From contig NC_059471.1 in NCBI RefSeq assembly GCF_018139145.2, forward strand, positions 65,978,020-66,042,019: a DNA stretch of 64,000 nt, in the 5' to 3' direction. Source of the DNA: Gymnogyps californianus (lineage: Eukaryota > Chordata > Aves > Accipitriformes > Cathartidae). Below are positions 22,214 to 33,751 of the stretch, piece after piece. A model generated the notes under the pieces. It did no database searches. It had not been told where the DNA came from and saw nothing but the letters and a program-made list of their open reading frames with translations. The translations under genes and the position numbers were made by a program. Each line of letters begins with the position of its first letter. Within the stretch, counting starts at the first letter, position 1.

Positions 22214-25019
22214 TCATAACTCAGTTGTCTTCATGTAAAATCACTGGAGCATCTGCTGCTTGTCTAGGAAAGGAAAGTGTTGGACTTAGCATTCCTTGGG
22301 GTGTTTTGACACATCTGTAATGCAGGGAACTGAAAAAGAGTTCTCACTGACATTTGCTTCAGTAGCTATCCCTGGTCATTGTGAAGAAGAAACCCAAAAA
22401 GCCTGAGGAGTTCTCCTGTGAATTCCCATTGAGACCAGACCTGAATCCTGCTTAGAGGAAGATGGGACAAGGAAAGGCCATTAAACCTTACAATGAATTA
22501 GGGCATGTCTTTATTATCAGACTCTGAAATGTTTTCAGGTTCTTGGGTTTCATCTGCATGCTAGCCATGTCCTGACTCCATCCTGGAGGACAACCAGGCA
22601 TGCACCAAACTTTTATCTTTACCCTCTGCATCCAGGTTTCCATTCAACTGGATGACCATGGCCTTGTCTAGTTGGTAGGGGGCTGTGACTCCAGGGCTTA
22701 TATCGATAGGTATGTAAAATACAGCCTTAAGCAAAGAAAAATGTCAGATCCTTACAACCTTAGGAGTTGCTTTTTTGAGGAAGGAATGCTAAGTATTGGT
22801 GATTTCTAATAGTTGTATGATCTCTTCTAGGACATACTGCTGGTTTCACTGCCATCAGACAATAAATTCGGCTTCTTACATTTCGAATTCTAAATTTCAA
22901 CTAGTAATATAGCAGCAAGAGTTTGTGCATTTTTCAAGTTGATATGGACAAGATCCTGATTAATTAATTTATCTCAGTATTTTGTGACAAAAATTACAGT
23001 AGGATACCTGTTTTTCCCTGCTTCAAATATGATTTATACATAAGGCCATAGTAGGGTCTAGTGGTAAACAAAATGTAGTATTGACATTTTTTTAAGTATT
23101 TTTGGTAGGACTTACTTGGTGGGAAAAAAAATGAGACTTTCTTTTAATTCAAACAGGATATATGTCATACTGGCAGCTTTAGGTTAGGAGTGTCAGTATG
23201 GTATATGTCAAGATCCTCTTTATCCTTCTTTCCTCTCTGTGTTGAGCATGAAGTTCTTGAACAGAGCCAGTAATAGTGCTGTGCATATTGGCTGGAGGTT
23301 GAGGACAAAGGGTTTCTCTTATACCCACAAAGCATCGTCAGCATGGAGATAGTGTTCCAGGTTAATGTACACTGAAAGCAATCCTGAACTCTAAATTATT
23401 TGGCATAGTAAAGATTTTTGCAACAAAACTTCAAAGTTGGTAAAGCCTGAATGAGACTGTGGAACTCATTTCCCTTACAAAAGTAGGACTAAAATAATGA
23501 ATAAAATTAATATGTTTAAAAAAAATGTGGTATTGAATCACTAAGATGACTTTTCCCATTTAAAGAACCTTTTTGCTAGTGAACAATTACCAAAACTGTA
23601 CATATTCTTTGGCATCTTATTCAATAACAATGTTGGAGGCACCCTATGGTAATCAGATCTGTCCATTGCTGCCTTTTTAAAAGATCACATGCATTCACAT
23701 TCCATGGGATACTGGATCAAAAATAATGCTGTGCAATTAACAATGAATAAAATTCCCACATAACAATTCCCATGCGGCCTTAAATTCTTAACAGTGTTTT
23801 CTAAGGTAAGCGGAGGCTCCTGGGACTGTGTACTGCAACCTTCTGAATAATACCGGCCACAAAACCTCCCTAGCAATTGCTGGTTTCATTCCAGTGACAT
23901 ATTGTTGAACCTGCTACACACATATAAATACTTTATATATATGTGTATCTATCTCTATCTTACAAAGTTACCCAACTTTGAATTTAAAACTCCAGGCTAA
24001 CTGTTTCCTAAAGTGAGGTAGCACGTGTAGCATGATCACTGGGTCATGTAGTGAATCTCTAACTCAATTATTGATGATAATAATGAAAGTAAATATTATG
24101 TTTTATTAGGTGTGTAGACCTAACAGAAACAACACCGCTCAGCCTCTACTCATGTTTGCCATTTTCAGTCCTCCAAAAGAGAAAACGTGAATTAAAACTG
24201 ATGAGAAGTGCGTTCATTGGGGTATATGTCACACAGCTGCAATAGGGATAATTGGAAGCTTAAGACCTAATCCTGCAAGCACTTAAGCGGTGCTTAACTT
24301 CAGTGCATGCAGGTTGATTCAAATGCAATTACTCATTTTTTCAAAAGTGCACTTGCTAAAGCATATGATAGAGAGGGGCAGAAATGGGGCTTTATTTAGC
24401 AACGAACCGCTGAAACTTTGCAAGGAAACAGACCTGTAGAATTGCAGTTGACTCCTACAACACCTTCACATAGCACATGAGCATGTGTATACAGTATTCA
24501 CTTCTCCAGTATTCTTCAAGGATGTTGAAACTATTGATGGAGTAATATATTTGTGTTCAAAAGAGAACAATATAAATAGAAAAATAGAAATCACGTAGCA
24601 AATAGCGGTATGTTTAAGCTAATCTATATGCGTGCACCTGTAGTATAGTGATTTGTCAGTGAAGAATGTGTTGGATGGATGTAGCTATCAGTGTTTGTGC
24701 CTGTCATGAACTCACTCACCGTCAGCAAGCTCTGAGTTTTTTAATGTTACGATATTATTTAATTTTATTCTTTTAATCTGAAAGAGCGGCCTGAGATCAG
24801 TAAGAGGATGGTTTTATCTTAATCATCACTCCTTTCTTCATAAACATGCAGATGTTCAGCCTTCTAGTAGCTCCAGTGATGATTTTTTGATGCATGAGGA
24901 CAATGGAGTGAAGTAGTTTCACCTTAAACACTATTAAAACTGGTAGTCTGGTTATATTAATATCAGAAGGGTATATTATTGCTTGTGCCTTTTTAGAAGT
25001 TGGGAAAACATCACAGTAG
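22214..25019. other. Non-coding DNA, no gene recognised
   Basis: AT-rich unique sequence. It contains a TATATATATGTG-type simple repeat near 23923-23960 and one ancestral-repeat trace (listed separately). The only open frame of note (23685-23876) is short and featureless. Confidence 0.45.
24264..24310. repeat. Trace of an ancient amniote repeat
   Basis: The words CCTAATCCTGCAAGCACTTA and AGCGGTGCTTAACTTCAGTG match the 'GATCCTGCAAGCACTTAAGCACGTGCTTAACTTTA' section of the old amniote repeat noted at 16965. The orientation is opposite to that copy. Confidence 0.55.
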
Positions 25020-25145
25020 AGCTTGGAGTGAGGTTGCTTTTTTCTCCTTTTACTCTCTCGTGACAGGGTGTAACATTGACAGGAATGTTGCTGGGCTTTT
25101 TTAGAAAGATATATTTGAAGTTATTTTTCTTAGCTCAACTCTGAT
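25020..25145 (+). repeat. Diverged local repeat, copy 1
   Basis: Shares with 25640-25775, in the same order, the words GTGAGGT, TTCTCCT, GTGTAACATTGACA/GTGTGACATTGACA, AATGTT, a T-run and CTTAGCTCA. Overall similarity is partial, with small indels. Either a local duplication or two copies of an old dispersed repeat would explain it. Confidence 0.5.
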
Positions 25146-25254
25146 CAACAGAATTGGCAGTTTCAGATATCCTCATTTTTCCTAGGGGGAAGCTCTTAAC
25201 AAACATTGCTTCTTCCAGGAAAACACTGATGGAACTTTTTAAGCGTTTATCCTC

Positions 25255-25330
25255 CATGTATGTAAAAGGTTTTCATGTTTTGTTTTTCATGTTTCATGTA
25301 AAAGGTTTTTGTATGTAATGTATGTAAAAC
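25255..25330 (+). repeat. Imperfect tandem repeat (ATGTAAAAGG/TTTCATG words)
   Basis: TGTATGTAAAAGGTTTTCATG recurs in shuffled form as TTTCATGTAAAAGGTTTTTG and then GTAATGTATGTAAAAC. This is a small, degenerate tandem array of about 75 bases. Confidence 0.6.
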
Positions 25331-25639
25331 ATTATAGTGGTTGAAAATGATTCTAATTCAGTGAACTTCTGGCTGCCTCTGATGGAAAGCACAAATTTGG
25401 TATCCTTTTGAAATATGAGGGAAATTATCTTGGGTTTGTTTTCTTTATTTCTGTACCAGGGATGCCAGAGGAAATGAGTATGTCAGGGTTAAGACTTGGA
25501 TGCAGAGGAAGCTTGTTGATTGAGAGATGGGTAGGCAGGAAAAGCAGTTTCACCCAGCCTGTACTTTGAGACCTGGAGGTGTTTCTCTGGTTCTGCATCT
25601 GGATGTACCTTCTGGCTGTATCTCACTCCTTGGGGTAGG

Positions 25640-25775
25640 TGAGAAGGTGTCACATTTGATGTGAGGTCACGTATTTCTCCTGTTGATCTGAGATGGCAAA
25701 GTGTGACATTGACACTAATGTTACTGTTGGGGTTTTTTTAAACAGGTATTTAGAGAGATTTGTCTTAGCTCATAT
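25640..25775 (+). repeat. Diverged local repeat, copy 2
   Basis: Partner of the repeat at 25020-25145, about 620 bases downstream in the same orientation. Shared landmarks are GTGAGGTCACGTATTTCTCC, GTGTGACATTGACACTAATG, a T-run and CTTAGCTCATATC. The overlapping open frame (25693-25947) is not convincing. Confidence 0.5.
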
Positions 25776-26599
25776 CAGTAGCTCATCCACGTCACATCCT
25801 GGTTTTCACTGGAAGGAAGGACAGGCATGCAGCTGGCTGGAAATCTCTGCATGGTCTGGCCAGGCCTCTATCTGGATGACTCGAGCACACCAGGACTATA
25901 TGGTGTGGTGTGGAGTACACATCCCAACAGCTAGACAAAGCCTGTGAGTGCACAAGTGAGACAGTGCTCTTTTTTTGTGTGGAGTCTCCAGAGGGTAAGA
26001 CAGTTTCACACACCTTGAAAAGAAAAAGCTTAGAGCATGCCCATAGGATATACTAGACAAAGGCATCTCATTCATTATATACTGCCATCTACTTGGGATT
26101 CAGGCTACTAAGACTGTTTCTGAGGTACATACTAGCTAGGGCAAAATACTGGCCTTTGTAGAGTAAGCAGTGTGAAAAAGTGGTCACCATTCTTGTCCTT
26201 TTGAAATTAAAATGATCAAGACTTTTGTGCTTTGCACTGGCTTCAGCAGTTCTATTGTGCATTGTCTACTCTGAAAATACCTTCTTTAGACTTAGGTGGG
26301 TTTTTGACATATCCCTTCCTGCTCCCAAATCATTGAAGAGGACAGTTAAGAGCTATGTGAACCATTTCCAGACCTGAGAGCTTCTCGGTATGTCTAGGGA
26401 GCTTTGTGGTCTGAAATAGAGGCAGCGCTTGACTTCGCAGTGTCATCTACTAGGTGGTGTTTGAGGGCAGGCAGACAAAGGGGCAGCATCAGGAGCTCTC
26501 TTCATTGGTGAGAAGTCTACAGGGCAGAGCTGGCAGGCACAGGTTCCTTCTACTGCCAATGGACAGAAATAGGCACACTTGTAGCACATGAGCTATCCA
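25776..26599. other. Non-coding DNA, no feature recognised
   Basis: Unique sequence. The frames at 25792-26013 and 26489-26677 on the minus strand have no domain, and the latter runs into the CR1 fragment. Confidence 0.45.
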
Positions 26600-26760
26600 A
26601 ATGGGTTTAAACATCCAGTCAGGTTTTGAATATCTCCAAGGGTGGAGACTCCACAACCTCTCTGGGCTATCCACCAAGGATGAGCTGAATTGTGCCCTTA
26701 GAAGTACCTGTTCCCCTCCAGTGAATATAGAGGAAACCTAGATGATAATTCAGATGGAGG
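26600..26760 (-). mobile_element. Degraded CR1 LINE fragment
   Basis: TTGAATATCTCCAAGGGTGG followed by AGACTCCACAACCTCTCTGG (26626-26665) is the reverse complement of the CR1 segment that encodes the end of ORF2. The same landmark is present in the better-preserved copy at 31440-31490. The continuation is diverged. The element is truncated at both ends. Confidence 0.75.
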
Positions 26761-29559
26761 CATCTGATTTAGGTGTAATAAAGCCTGCCCCTGTTGATCA
26801 CTTAAACTAAGATTTAGGCAGCATAGAGATGGCCTGAATTTGTCTCTCTTTCATCATATTCCTTTTCCTTGCCTTTACTTGTCCTTTATTCAGAGGTAAT
26901 TTTAAGAATTTGTATAATATACTGCATTACTTTCCAGCCATATGACGCAATATCAAAAATTGAATTAACCAGTCCAGGTTAACCATGGGCTTTTACCCAA
27001 AACATGGAATAACTTTTTTAAAGTTGAAAATGGGTAACCTGCTTTTTCTTCTTTACTACTCCAATGTTCTATACCATGGTAACAGGTTAATTATGTCTAA
27101 CTGCTGTTCCTTTTGAGGGAGACGTTCTCCTGGCAACAAAAATATGTGTTTATTGTGTAGCATATGCACTGTAAGTTCAATATCATGTGTTATGATGCCA
27201 GCGCAACTGCACAGGGCACAGGACTGGTGCACTAGGACTTTTTCCCAGATGGTAGTAGCTCTCAGTGGAAGAGTCATGACAGAAAAGATGATGCGCCTAG
27301 AAGTCAGAGGAATGGTAGCCCCAGTATGCTGTCCTCTACTGCATGGAATGGCTGGGTTTGTCCCCTTCTAGTGCACAAAGAAGATAAAAGTTTTCCTAGT
27401 ACAAGAGCTAAAAGATGTTTTTCTTCCATATGGTGTGGGCCTGTGTTTTGCCAAGTTGGAGTCGCCAGGTTACTTTCTTTCATTTGTCTCAGTCTAGCAG
27501 AAGTATTTGCATTAAATGTTCTAAAATGCAAGCATAAAGAGTTAATGTGAAGTACTGTTACATGCATACCCTTATTAATATACATACAGTTATGACATAG
27601 GATTATGCATGTAAGAAATTGCTTAGGCATTTAATGTAATAGACAGTGAAAGGCCCATAAATACCTGATGATGTTAGTGTACCTGGAAATCTGGTGCAGA
27701 GTTCCTCTATGACAGTATGTGTACAGGTATTCTTTGTTCAGCTTGTTCATCTAAGATTGACATCTTTATAAATATTGCATAGAGTAGTTTGAATTACTTG
27801 CTGTTTGTGTTTGTTTCTGTTGCATTACAAGTAGCTTCATGCTCCTTAAATGATCTTGGCATAGTTTCACGTAAGCTAAGATCTAATAGCTTTTGTCTTT
27901 TAGTTAGGGGCATAACTGTAGAATTTCTAGCATGACAGTTCTGAAATTTAATGAAATAGATTTGTATCCAAATGGCTAGTAAACATTTTCTGAAAACTTT
28001 TAGGAATGTGTGATCAAAATGTTTGACACTGGTGTCACTATAATGTGTGTGTGTTTGTGTGTGTATACATACATATATATGCACATACACTGTATATGAA
28101 CACATATATATATGTGAATATTCATGCATATAGTGACTTGCTGATCTAAAAATCTTCAGGATGACTTGAATATAGGGATTTTTGAATCCTGGAATTATAT
28201 CTTGTAGTGAACAAGAAATATGATCCCTCCTAGTGGGAATTTTTTCCTTGATGAGATTGCATTTGTATGTGAAGGAGTATATCTAATACTTTTTCAGGTC
28301 AAGGCAGACAAAGGTAGTACTGTTATAATTACTTTATTTTGTTTTCACTGAAAAGGGACACAAAAGAAGCAAGGACAGTTGCCAAACTAATATTGGAAGT
28401 CTGTAGAAATTAAATCTGATTCAACCATGAGCACATTATATATTTACCTGATGAGGGAGGGAAATTTTCACACTTGTTGCTCAAGTAGATACGTGAGTTT
28501 GGGATTTGTTTTCTTTCTTTTTTTCTGTTTTTTACCTAGATTTTAATTTAGATGAAGAGGAATGGGAGTGTCTTTGTGGTGTCTGTGTAGTGTATTGATT
28601 TCAATGTTGTACTTTAAAGGGCTAATTTACCATCTGTATCTTATCTATATGAGTATGTCCTTCATGTCCAGTCTAATAAATGTTAAGTTCCTGGGTTTTT
28701 TTAGTGGGACCAGGATGAATCAATCTTTTTTTATCCCAAGGGCATTCTTCTCTGCATCACAGAGTTGCCCTTTTACCTGTTCAGTGTAATTTAACCTGAG
28801 TCAGGAAATCAGTTGAATCTATGTCTGGAAAACAAACAAATCTAAGAAATAAATGCTCCCACCATCCCTGGGGGTTTAAGATTTTCCAGCACAGTCATAT
28901 TATACAGTGTAATAAAGCTCCAAAAAACAAAGTAAATAGGAGAATTCATTCTGTCCTCAGTCCTCATGGACCGAAGAGATTCTTAAAATCAGTTTGGTCA
29001 ATGTCTGTGCAATGAAGTTGCCTTTTTTTTCTATCTACCTGTGTTTGTTTGATAGTTCTCCAAATCTTATTTTGGTCTCCAGTTACACAAATCTTGATTA
29101 ATTTGGGGTACGGAAGACAGTAGAGTAAACCCTGAGGTCTTCACTCTCCCATGGCCACACTCTTAAGCCTCAAAGTGCAGCATGGCCAGTAAGCAGGCTG
29201 GTATCTCTGAACTTCTAGTTTCAGCCAAATACAGAGGAACCTTTGACTGTTATTCTTCATAAAAGACATGGGTTTAGTATATGCCAGAAGTATGTAGAAA
29301 AAATGTACTTGAAAAGGTGGTACTTGCCTTATTTCTAGACTAAATAGCTGCAAATCCTGATTGCTTTCCTTTTGACTTTAACCTAGTTGTACTTACTCTT
29401 CTGAATTAACTGTGCACAATGAAGCACGTCTAAGCAAATGTGTCATCTTAAACTTTGAAAATCTTAACTATTGCTAATTTGTGGGGTTGGGAATGGGGAA
29501 GGGTTACCTATGGATTTCTTTGAATTTCAGTCAGGTTTGACATTCAAGTTTATGCTGTT
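26761..29559. other. Non-coding DNA, no gene recognised
   Basis: AT-rich unique sequence. The open frames at 27056-27630 lie on both strands, overlap each other and have no recognisable domain. A TG/TA microsatellite is listed separately. Confidence 0.45.
28043..28116. repeat. Compound TG/TA microsatellite
   Basis: TGTGTGTGTGTTTGTGTGTG is followed by TATACATACATATATATG and further CACATATATATATGTG blocks. The interruptions show an old or unstable simple repeat. The minus-strand frame 27794-28129 reads through it and is not a gene. Confidence 0.9.
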
Positions 29560-30150
29560 ATTTGTAGCAATAACAACAGCAGCAATTAGAGTTCAACAGA
29601 TTTCATCCATAGGTGCCACATTTGCATTTCAAGGGTAGTGCATGGTGAATGCATTTTATGTAGTCACTCCTCAATGAAAACAGCAGTGGTAGTGGCAGTA
29701 TTAAAGTGGTTAGTAAGGATGCCTCTGCCCAGGCCACCACATAGCAACCACTATGTTTCTAAGGACAAATAGCTCTTGCCTGCCCTAAGCAACTGGATGA
29801 GAACATCAAAACATGCCTTGTGAGAGACCTCTAATACCCATTAGTGTTAGCAACTGTTACCTCAATCACGAATGACACATCCCTAATTATTAAGGTAATT
29901 AGAAGTTATAACACTGGCAATATTAAAGGGGGAACTTCTAAAGCCCATTAACAATGTTACTTTAAGTGATCTGGCTGTGAACTGTTCAAGTCTCTAATTA
30001 CATTATACGTCTGTCTTAAAGGGTGATGTAATTAAGTGATGGGAGAGGGAATGAATATATAGTGACTACTGTGCTATACTTTGTAAGTACTATTTTCGCA
30101 GAAACCAGCCTCAGTAATGTCATTATGTCATTTAGGGGTGGGGTTTTTTG
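29560..30150. promoter_or_regulatory. Candidate conserved non-coding element
   Basis: Unique AT-rich block with dense homeodomain-type cores: CTAATTATTAAGGTAATTAG near 29883, CTCTAATTACATTATACG near 29993, and GATGTAATTAAGTGATGG near 30024. It also has ACATTTGCATTTC (POU-like) near 29617. No repeat signature and no open frame of interest are present. It is one of the better enhancer candidates in the window by texture. Confidence 0.4.
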
Positions 30151-31306
30151 CTCAACTGTATGCCACGTGTAGCTAAAAAATACTTATCCTCAGAATATAT
30201 AAAAATGATATATCATGGTTTAGTATAATGATATTATCAAAATTAGATTGGATTGGCTATGTTATGCATGACAAAGCCATCGGTGATATATTCATGCCAC
30301 CTCAAACAGCACTACACTTTCATGCTACCCTTTACCGGCGTAAGTGGGTAAATACCAATATCCTGTACGTCCTACATGGAGGAAAGCTATTTTAAATATT
30401 TTAAAAGAAAATACATAAAATGTTACAAAAATGAGTCAAATTTGTCAAAAGTTAACAACAGTTATGCTTGAGTAAGAACAGAGGACAGACTTATGCATTT
30501 TGGCCTTTAGGTGTTCACATCATGAATTTGTATTGAGGACTGGAGAGCAGAGGAAGCTTAGCGCCAGCCCCTTCTTTTCAGATTGAAAAGAAATGTGGAA
30601 GAAAATGGGGATATAATGAAAAACAGAGTTGGATGGATGGACGACGCTGTAATTCTCCAGTTGTCTTTGGTGAGTTATCAAAATTGCCTTTCATGAAGTA
30701 CAAAAAGTAGAAGGGAACAGATTAGCACTTTCCCTTATTCAGTAAAATATTCATTATCTGAGCAAAGAGAAACAACATAAAGTAATTCCCTCTTTCCAGT
30801 TCTTTTTATTCAGAAATTGGCTATTTTTTCGAAGCATGAAACCTCCAAGTTCTAAAAGACAGTGGGATCCAGGTGCTGGAGTTTGGTTTTGTGGTTCTTT
30901 TACATGAGCCTTTGCCAAAACCTCACCATTTGTATGTATATGCAGCCGCACTAGCAAGGTTTGTTGTCCAATTAGATGGTTACATATTAAAAATATTTCT
31001 TCTAGATTCAGTGGAAGTAGAAAAGGTCCATATGCAACAAAGCACATTAAAACCTAAGCTCTTTTTTCTACTCATCTTTTCACATTTGATATCCCATCAT
31101 GAGCTGAGAACTCTATTTTTCATATTTTTAGAGATGATTAGTGGATGAACTTTATACCCTTCCTCCAATTTCTGTGGGGTGGCTGAAGTGAGGAGAATTT
31201 GTACTGCATACTCAAGCAAGCATTGCAAGGTCTGTCCATCACATTGGTGTGTGGGGACATTGACCCACATTCAGCCCTGTGTGAACGCTCCCCTGCTTGC
31301 AAAGGC
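30151..31306. other. Non-coding DNA, no gene recognised
   Basis: Unique AT-rich sequence. The complementary frames at 30754-31047 and 30873-31148 are chance overlaps without a domain. Confidence 0.45.
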
Positions 31307-31985
31307 ATATAGAATTACGGAATCATAGAAGGGTTTGGGTTGGAAGGGACTTTTAAAGGTCATCTAGTCCAACTCCCCTGCCATGGGCAGGGACACCTTC
31401 CACTAGATCAGGCTGCAAAAAGCCCCATCCAACCTGACCTTGAACACTTCCAATGATGGGGCATCCACAACTTCTCTGGGCAACCTGTTCCAGTGTCTCA
31501 CCACCCTCATTATAAACAATTTTTTCCTTATGTCCAATCTAAACATACCCTCTTTTGGTTTAAAACAGTTGCCCCTTGTCCTGTCACTTCAGGCCTTGGT
31601 AAAAAGTCTCTCTCCGTCTTTCTTATAAGCCCCCTTTATATATTGAAAGGCCACAATAAGGGCTCCCCAGAGCCTTCTCTTCTCCAGGCTGAACAACCCC
31701 AACTCTCAGCCTTTCTTCATAGGAGAGGTGTTCCAGCCCTCTGACTGTTTTTGTAGCCCTCCTCTGGACCTGCTCTAACAGGTCCATGTCTTTCTTGTGC
31801 TGGGGACCCCAGAGCTGGATGCAGTACTTCAGATGGGGTCTCACAAGAGCGGAGCACAGGGAGAGAATCACCTCCCTTGACCTGCTGGCCACACTTCTTT
31901 TTATGCAGCCCAGTATATCACTGGCTCTCTGGGCTGCAAGCATACATTGCCAGCTCATGTGCATTTTTTCATCCGATGCCATCAT
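31307..31985 (-). mobile_element. 5'-truncated CR1 LINE (3' end)
   Basis: On the minus strand this is a standard CR1 3' end. It comprises the C-terminal part of the ORF2 polyprotein, the CCCTGCCCATGGCAGGGGAG (about 31374-31393) and GGGACTTTTAAAGG-type segments, and a 3' terminus at TTCTATGATTCCGTAATTC (about 31311-31329), which contains the short ATTCTATGA-type terminal repeats that define CR1. It breaks off at the 5' side near 31980, as most CR1 copies do. CR1 copies lack clear target-site duplications, and none is seen. It is the best-preserved LINE in the window and the strongest single indication that the genome is avian or reptilian. Confidence 0.95.
31623..31985 (-). pseudogene. CR1 ORF2 (reverse transcriptase) C-terminal relic
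   Basis: The 120-codon frame carries the conserved CR1 C-terminal words MSWQC, LGCIKRSVASRS, ALVRPHL, QLWGPQ, VQRRATK and GLEHLSYEERLR, in the correct order. Those define the region after the reverse-transcriptase catalytic core. The catalytic YADD part is absent because the element is 5'-truncated. After EERLR the frame shifts: the expected glycine/leucine/phenylalanine/serine stretch reads out of frame, so the product is broken. Sequence from 31440 to 31620 corresponds to the remaining coding part and is in other frames. Confidence 0.95.
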
Positions 31986-32196
31986 TTACTTCAGAGCTCC
32001 CAGGTGTGTATGCATTACCTGAGAATAAGACGTTTCTGTTCCTACACTGACAGTTTTCAAAGCAAGGCAAGTTCCTTGATGAACACCCAGATATATCTTT
32101 CGGTACATACCATGGTGTGCCCCAAGCTCTTAAATATTTGAGCGTATCTATAGGCCACTGTTAACAGCCATTGCATGTCCCCGCTGAGTGGAAACG

Positions 32197-32210
32197 CCAG
32201 CAGGGGACAG
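32197..32210 (+). promoter_or_regulatory. Candidate CTCF-binding site
   Basis: CCAGCAGGGGACAG fits the core CTCF consensus (CCA, a variable pair, AGGGG, A/C, then G/A). One motif of this length is expected by chance occasionally in 64 kb, so confidence is low without occupancy data. Confidence 0.3.
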
Positions 32211-32677
32211 GGCTTGGGTGCACCCTGATATCCCCCAATATGAAGCTGGATATTGCCAGAGCCCACAGCCAGACCAAGAGCCAGGAGGTACTTCTCAATG
32301 CATTAGTGTAGATACAATTTTGGTCTCTCACACCCTGGCTTTCCAGCTAAGGAGAGGCCTAAATTTTGGAGACGCACAACTGGAAAGAGTTTGTTGGAGA
32401 TTACAGCTGAGACAGGCTGTCCTTGAGTCAGGGAAGTTCCTTCATCACCTTTTCTGGTCCAGTTTGTGTCTTCCACCTGGTCCACTAAGTTGTGGCTGAT
32501 GACTGATCAGTTTGGGGGTGAGCAGGGGGAGGACAGGCTTCTTTGTCCAGTTTGTAAGCAATTTGGGAGCTGGGGGCGGGGCATGCTAGCTGAGAAAGTT
32601 CTTCCCTGTGAATCCGAGTTCTGAGGTCAGCTGTGCTCCTGGGTAAGAAAGACATTAGTTGTTTTTGTAAAAACAAC

Positions 32678-32680
<3 letters not shown>

Positions 32681-32722
<42 letters not shown>
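32681..32722 (+). repeat. GATA tetranucleotide microsatellite
   Basis: More than ten uninterrupted GATA units. A perfect array of this length is likely to be polymorphic. The isoleucine/tyrosine-repeat frame on the minus strand (32655-32945) is a by-product. Confidence 0.97.
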
Positions 32723-33751
32723 GTGAAAAACTGTTAACCCTTGCTGCTGAAAGGTAGATCTCTTGCATCTGTCCAGATAGTGTTGCTGGGTGCACATATT
32801 CCATCAATGCAAGCCACAGGCATTGTACATGAATACCTGGCAAGAGAGAAGGACTTAAGAAATCATTGATGCTGAGCTGGAAGTGGGAGAGAAGGGAAAG
32901 GGAACCAAGGAGCGAGGTCAAAAGACATAAAAAAGAGTTAAACATGGGTCAGCAGTGGAAGAATGAAGTCCAGAGATGAAGAGGAGAGAATGGTCATCCT
33001 GCAGTTTTGTAGGTCTTTCTAGCACTTTTCATTACAGAAGCTCTTCCCTTGCTGTAAGGTTTGTTTGTTAATCAAGACAGGCAGTGTGTCACCAGAGCTC
33101 TGTTCTGAGAGGAACATGGCATTAGCAGAAACAGGTTCTGATACTTATTTAAAGGACAGTGATCCTGCAGAGTCTGACAAGTGTCAGTCAATCTGCCAAA
33201 AAAAAATTACAACCAGTGATATACATGATGTGTATATGTGATTGAGGGGTTCTTTTTCTGAGTGCCAGTAATCACCAGGTTAAATTTGTAGCTAAACTTA
33301 AGTTGAAGGAGTTGGACATGCCACTTCATTTCCTCTTTCTTGACCTTGTACAAAACCAGATTTTAAAACTTTTTTAACAAAAGAAAAGACAAAAAGATAT
33401 TTTCCTTCTTCAAAGCAGGAAAAAAAAGAGGACAGAGTTTTGCTGTTTAAAAAAAAAGGTCACTGCTAAGCAATGCATGGAAAATGTGTAGCTTAATGGG
33501 GATCGGGTTCCTCAGAAAACCGACAATGTGAAAATTAAGAATTAAAGTGAACAGATAATCTTAGCTTTCATTCTTTTCCTAGCAAAAGAGCTGATGTGCA
33601 CAGAGGCCCTGGTTGGAAATTATCCCTTGTCAGGAAAGCACTCAAGCACTTGTTTAAATGTATTCCTGAATGGGATATAGACTATACACAAGGATAAACT
33701 GTACATTCATAAATGGTATTTGTAACATTTCTCTTGACTGCCACTTTATTA

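Larger units (their letters stand above)
31986..33751. other. Non-coding DNA between two transposons
   Basis: Unique sequence with a purine-biased part near 32870-33000. The 103-codon frame at 32188-32499 has no recognised domain. A GATA microsatellite and a candidate CTCF site are listed separately. Confidence 0.45.
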
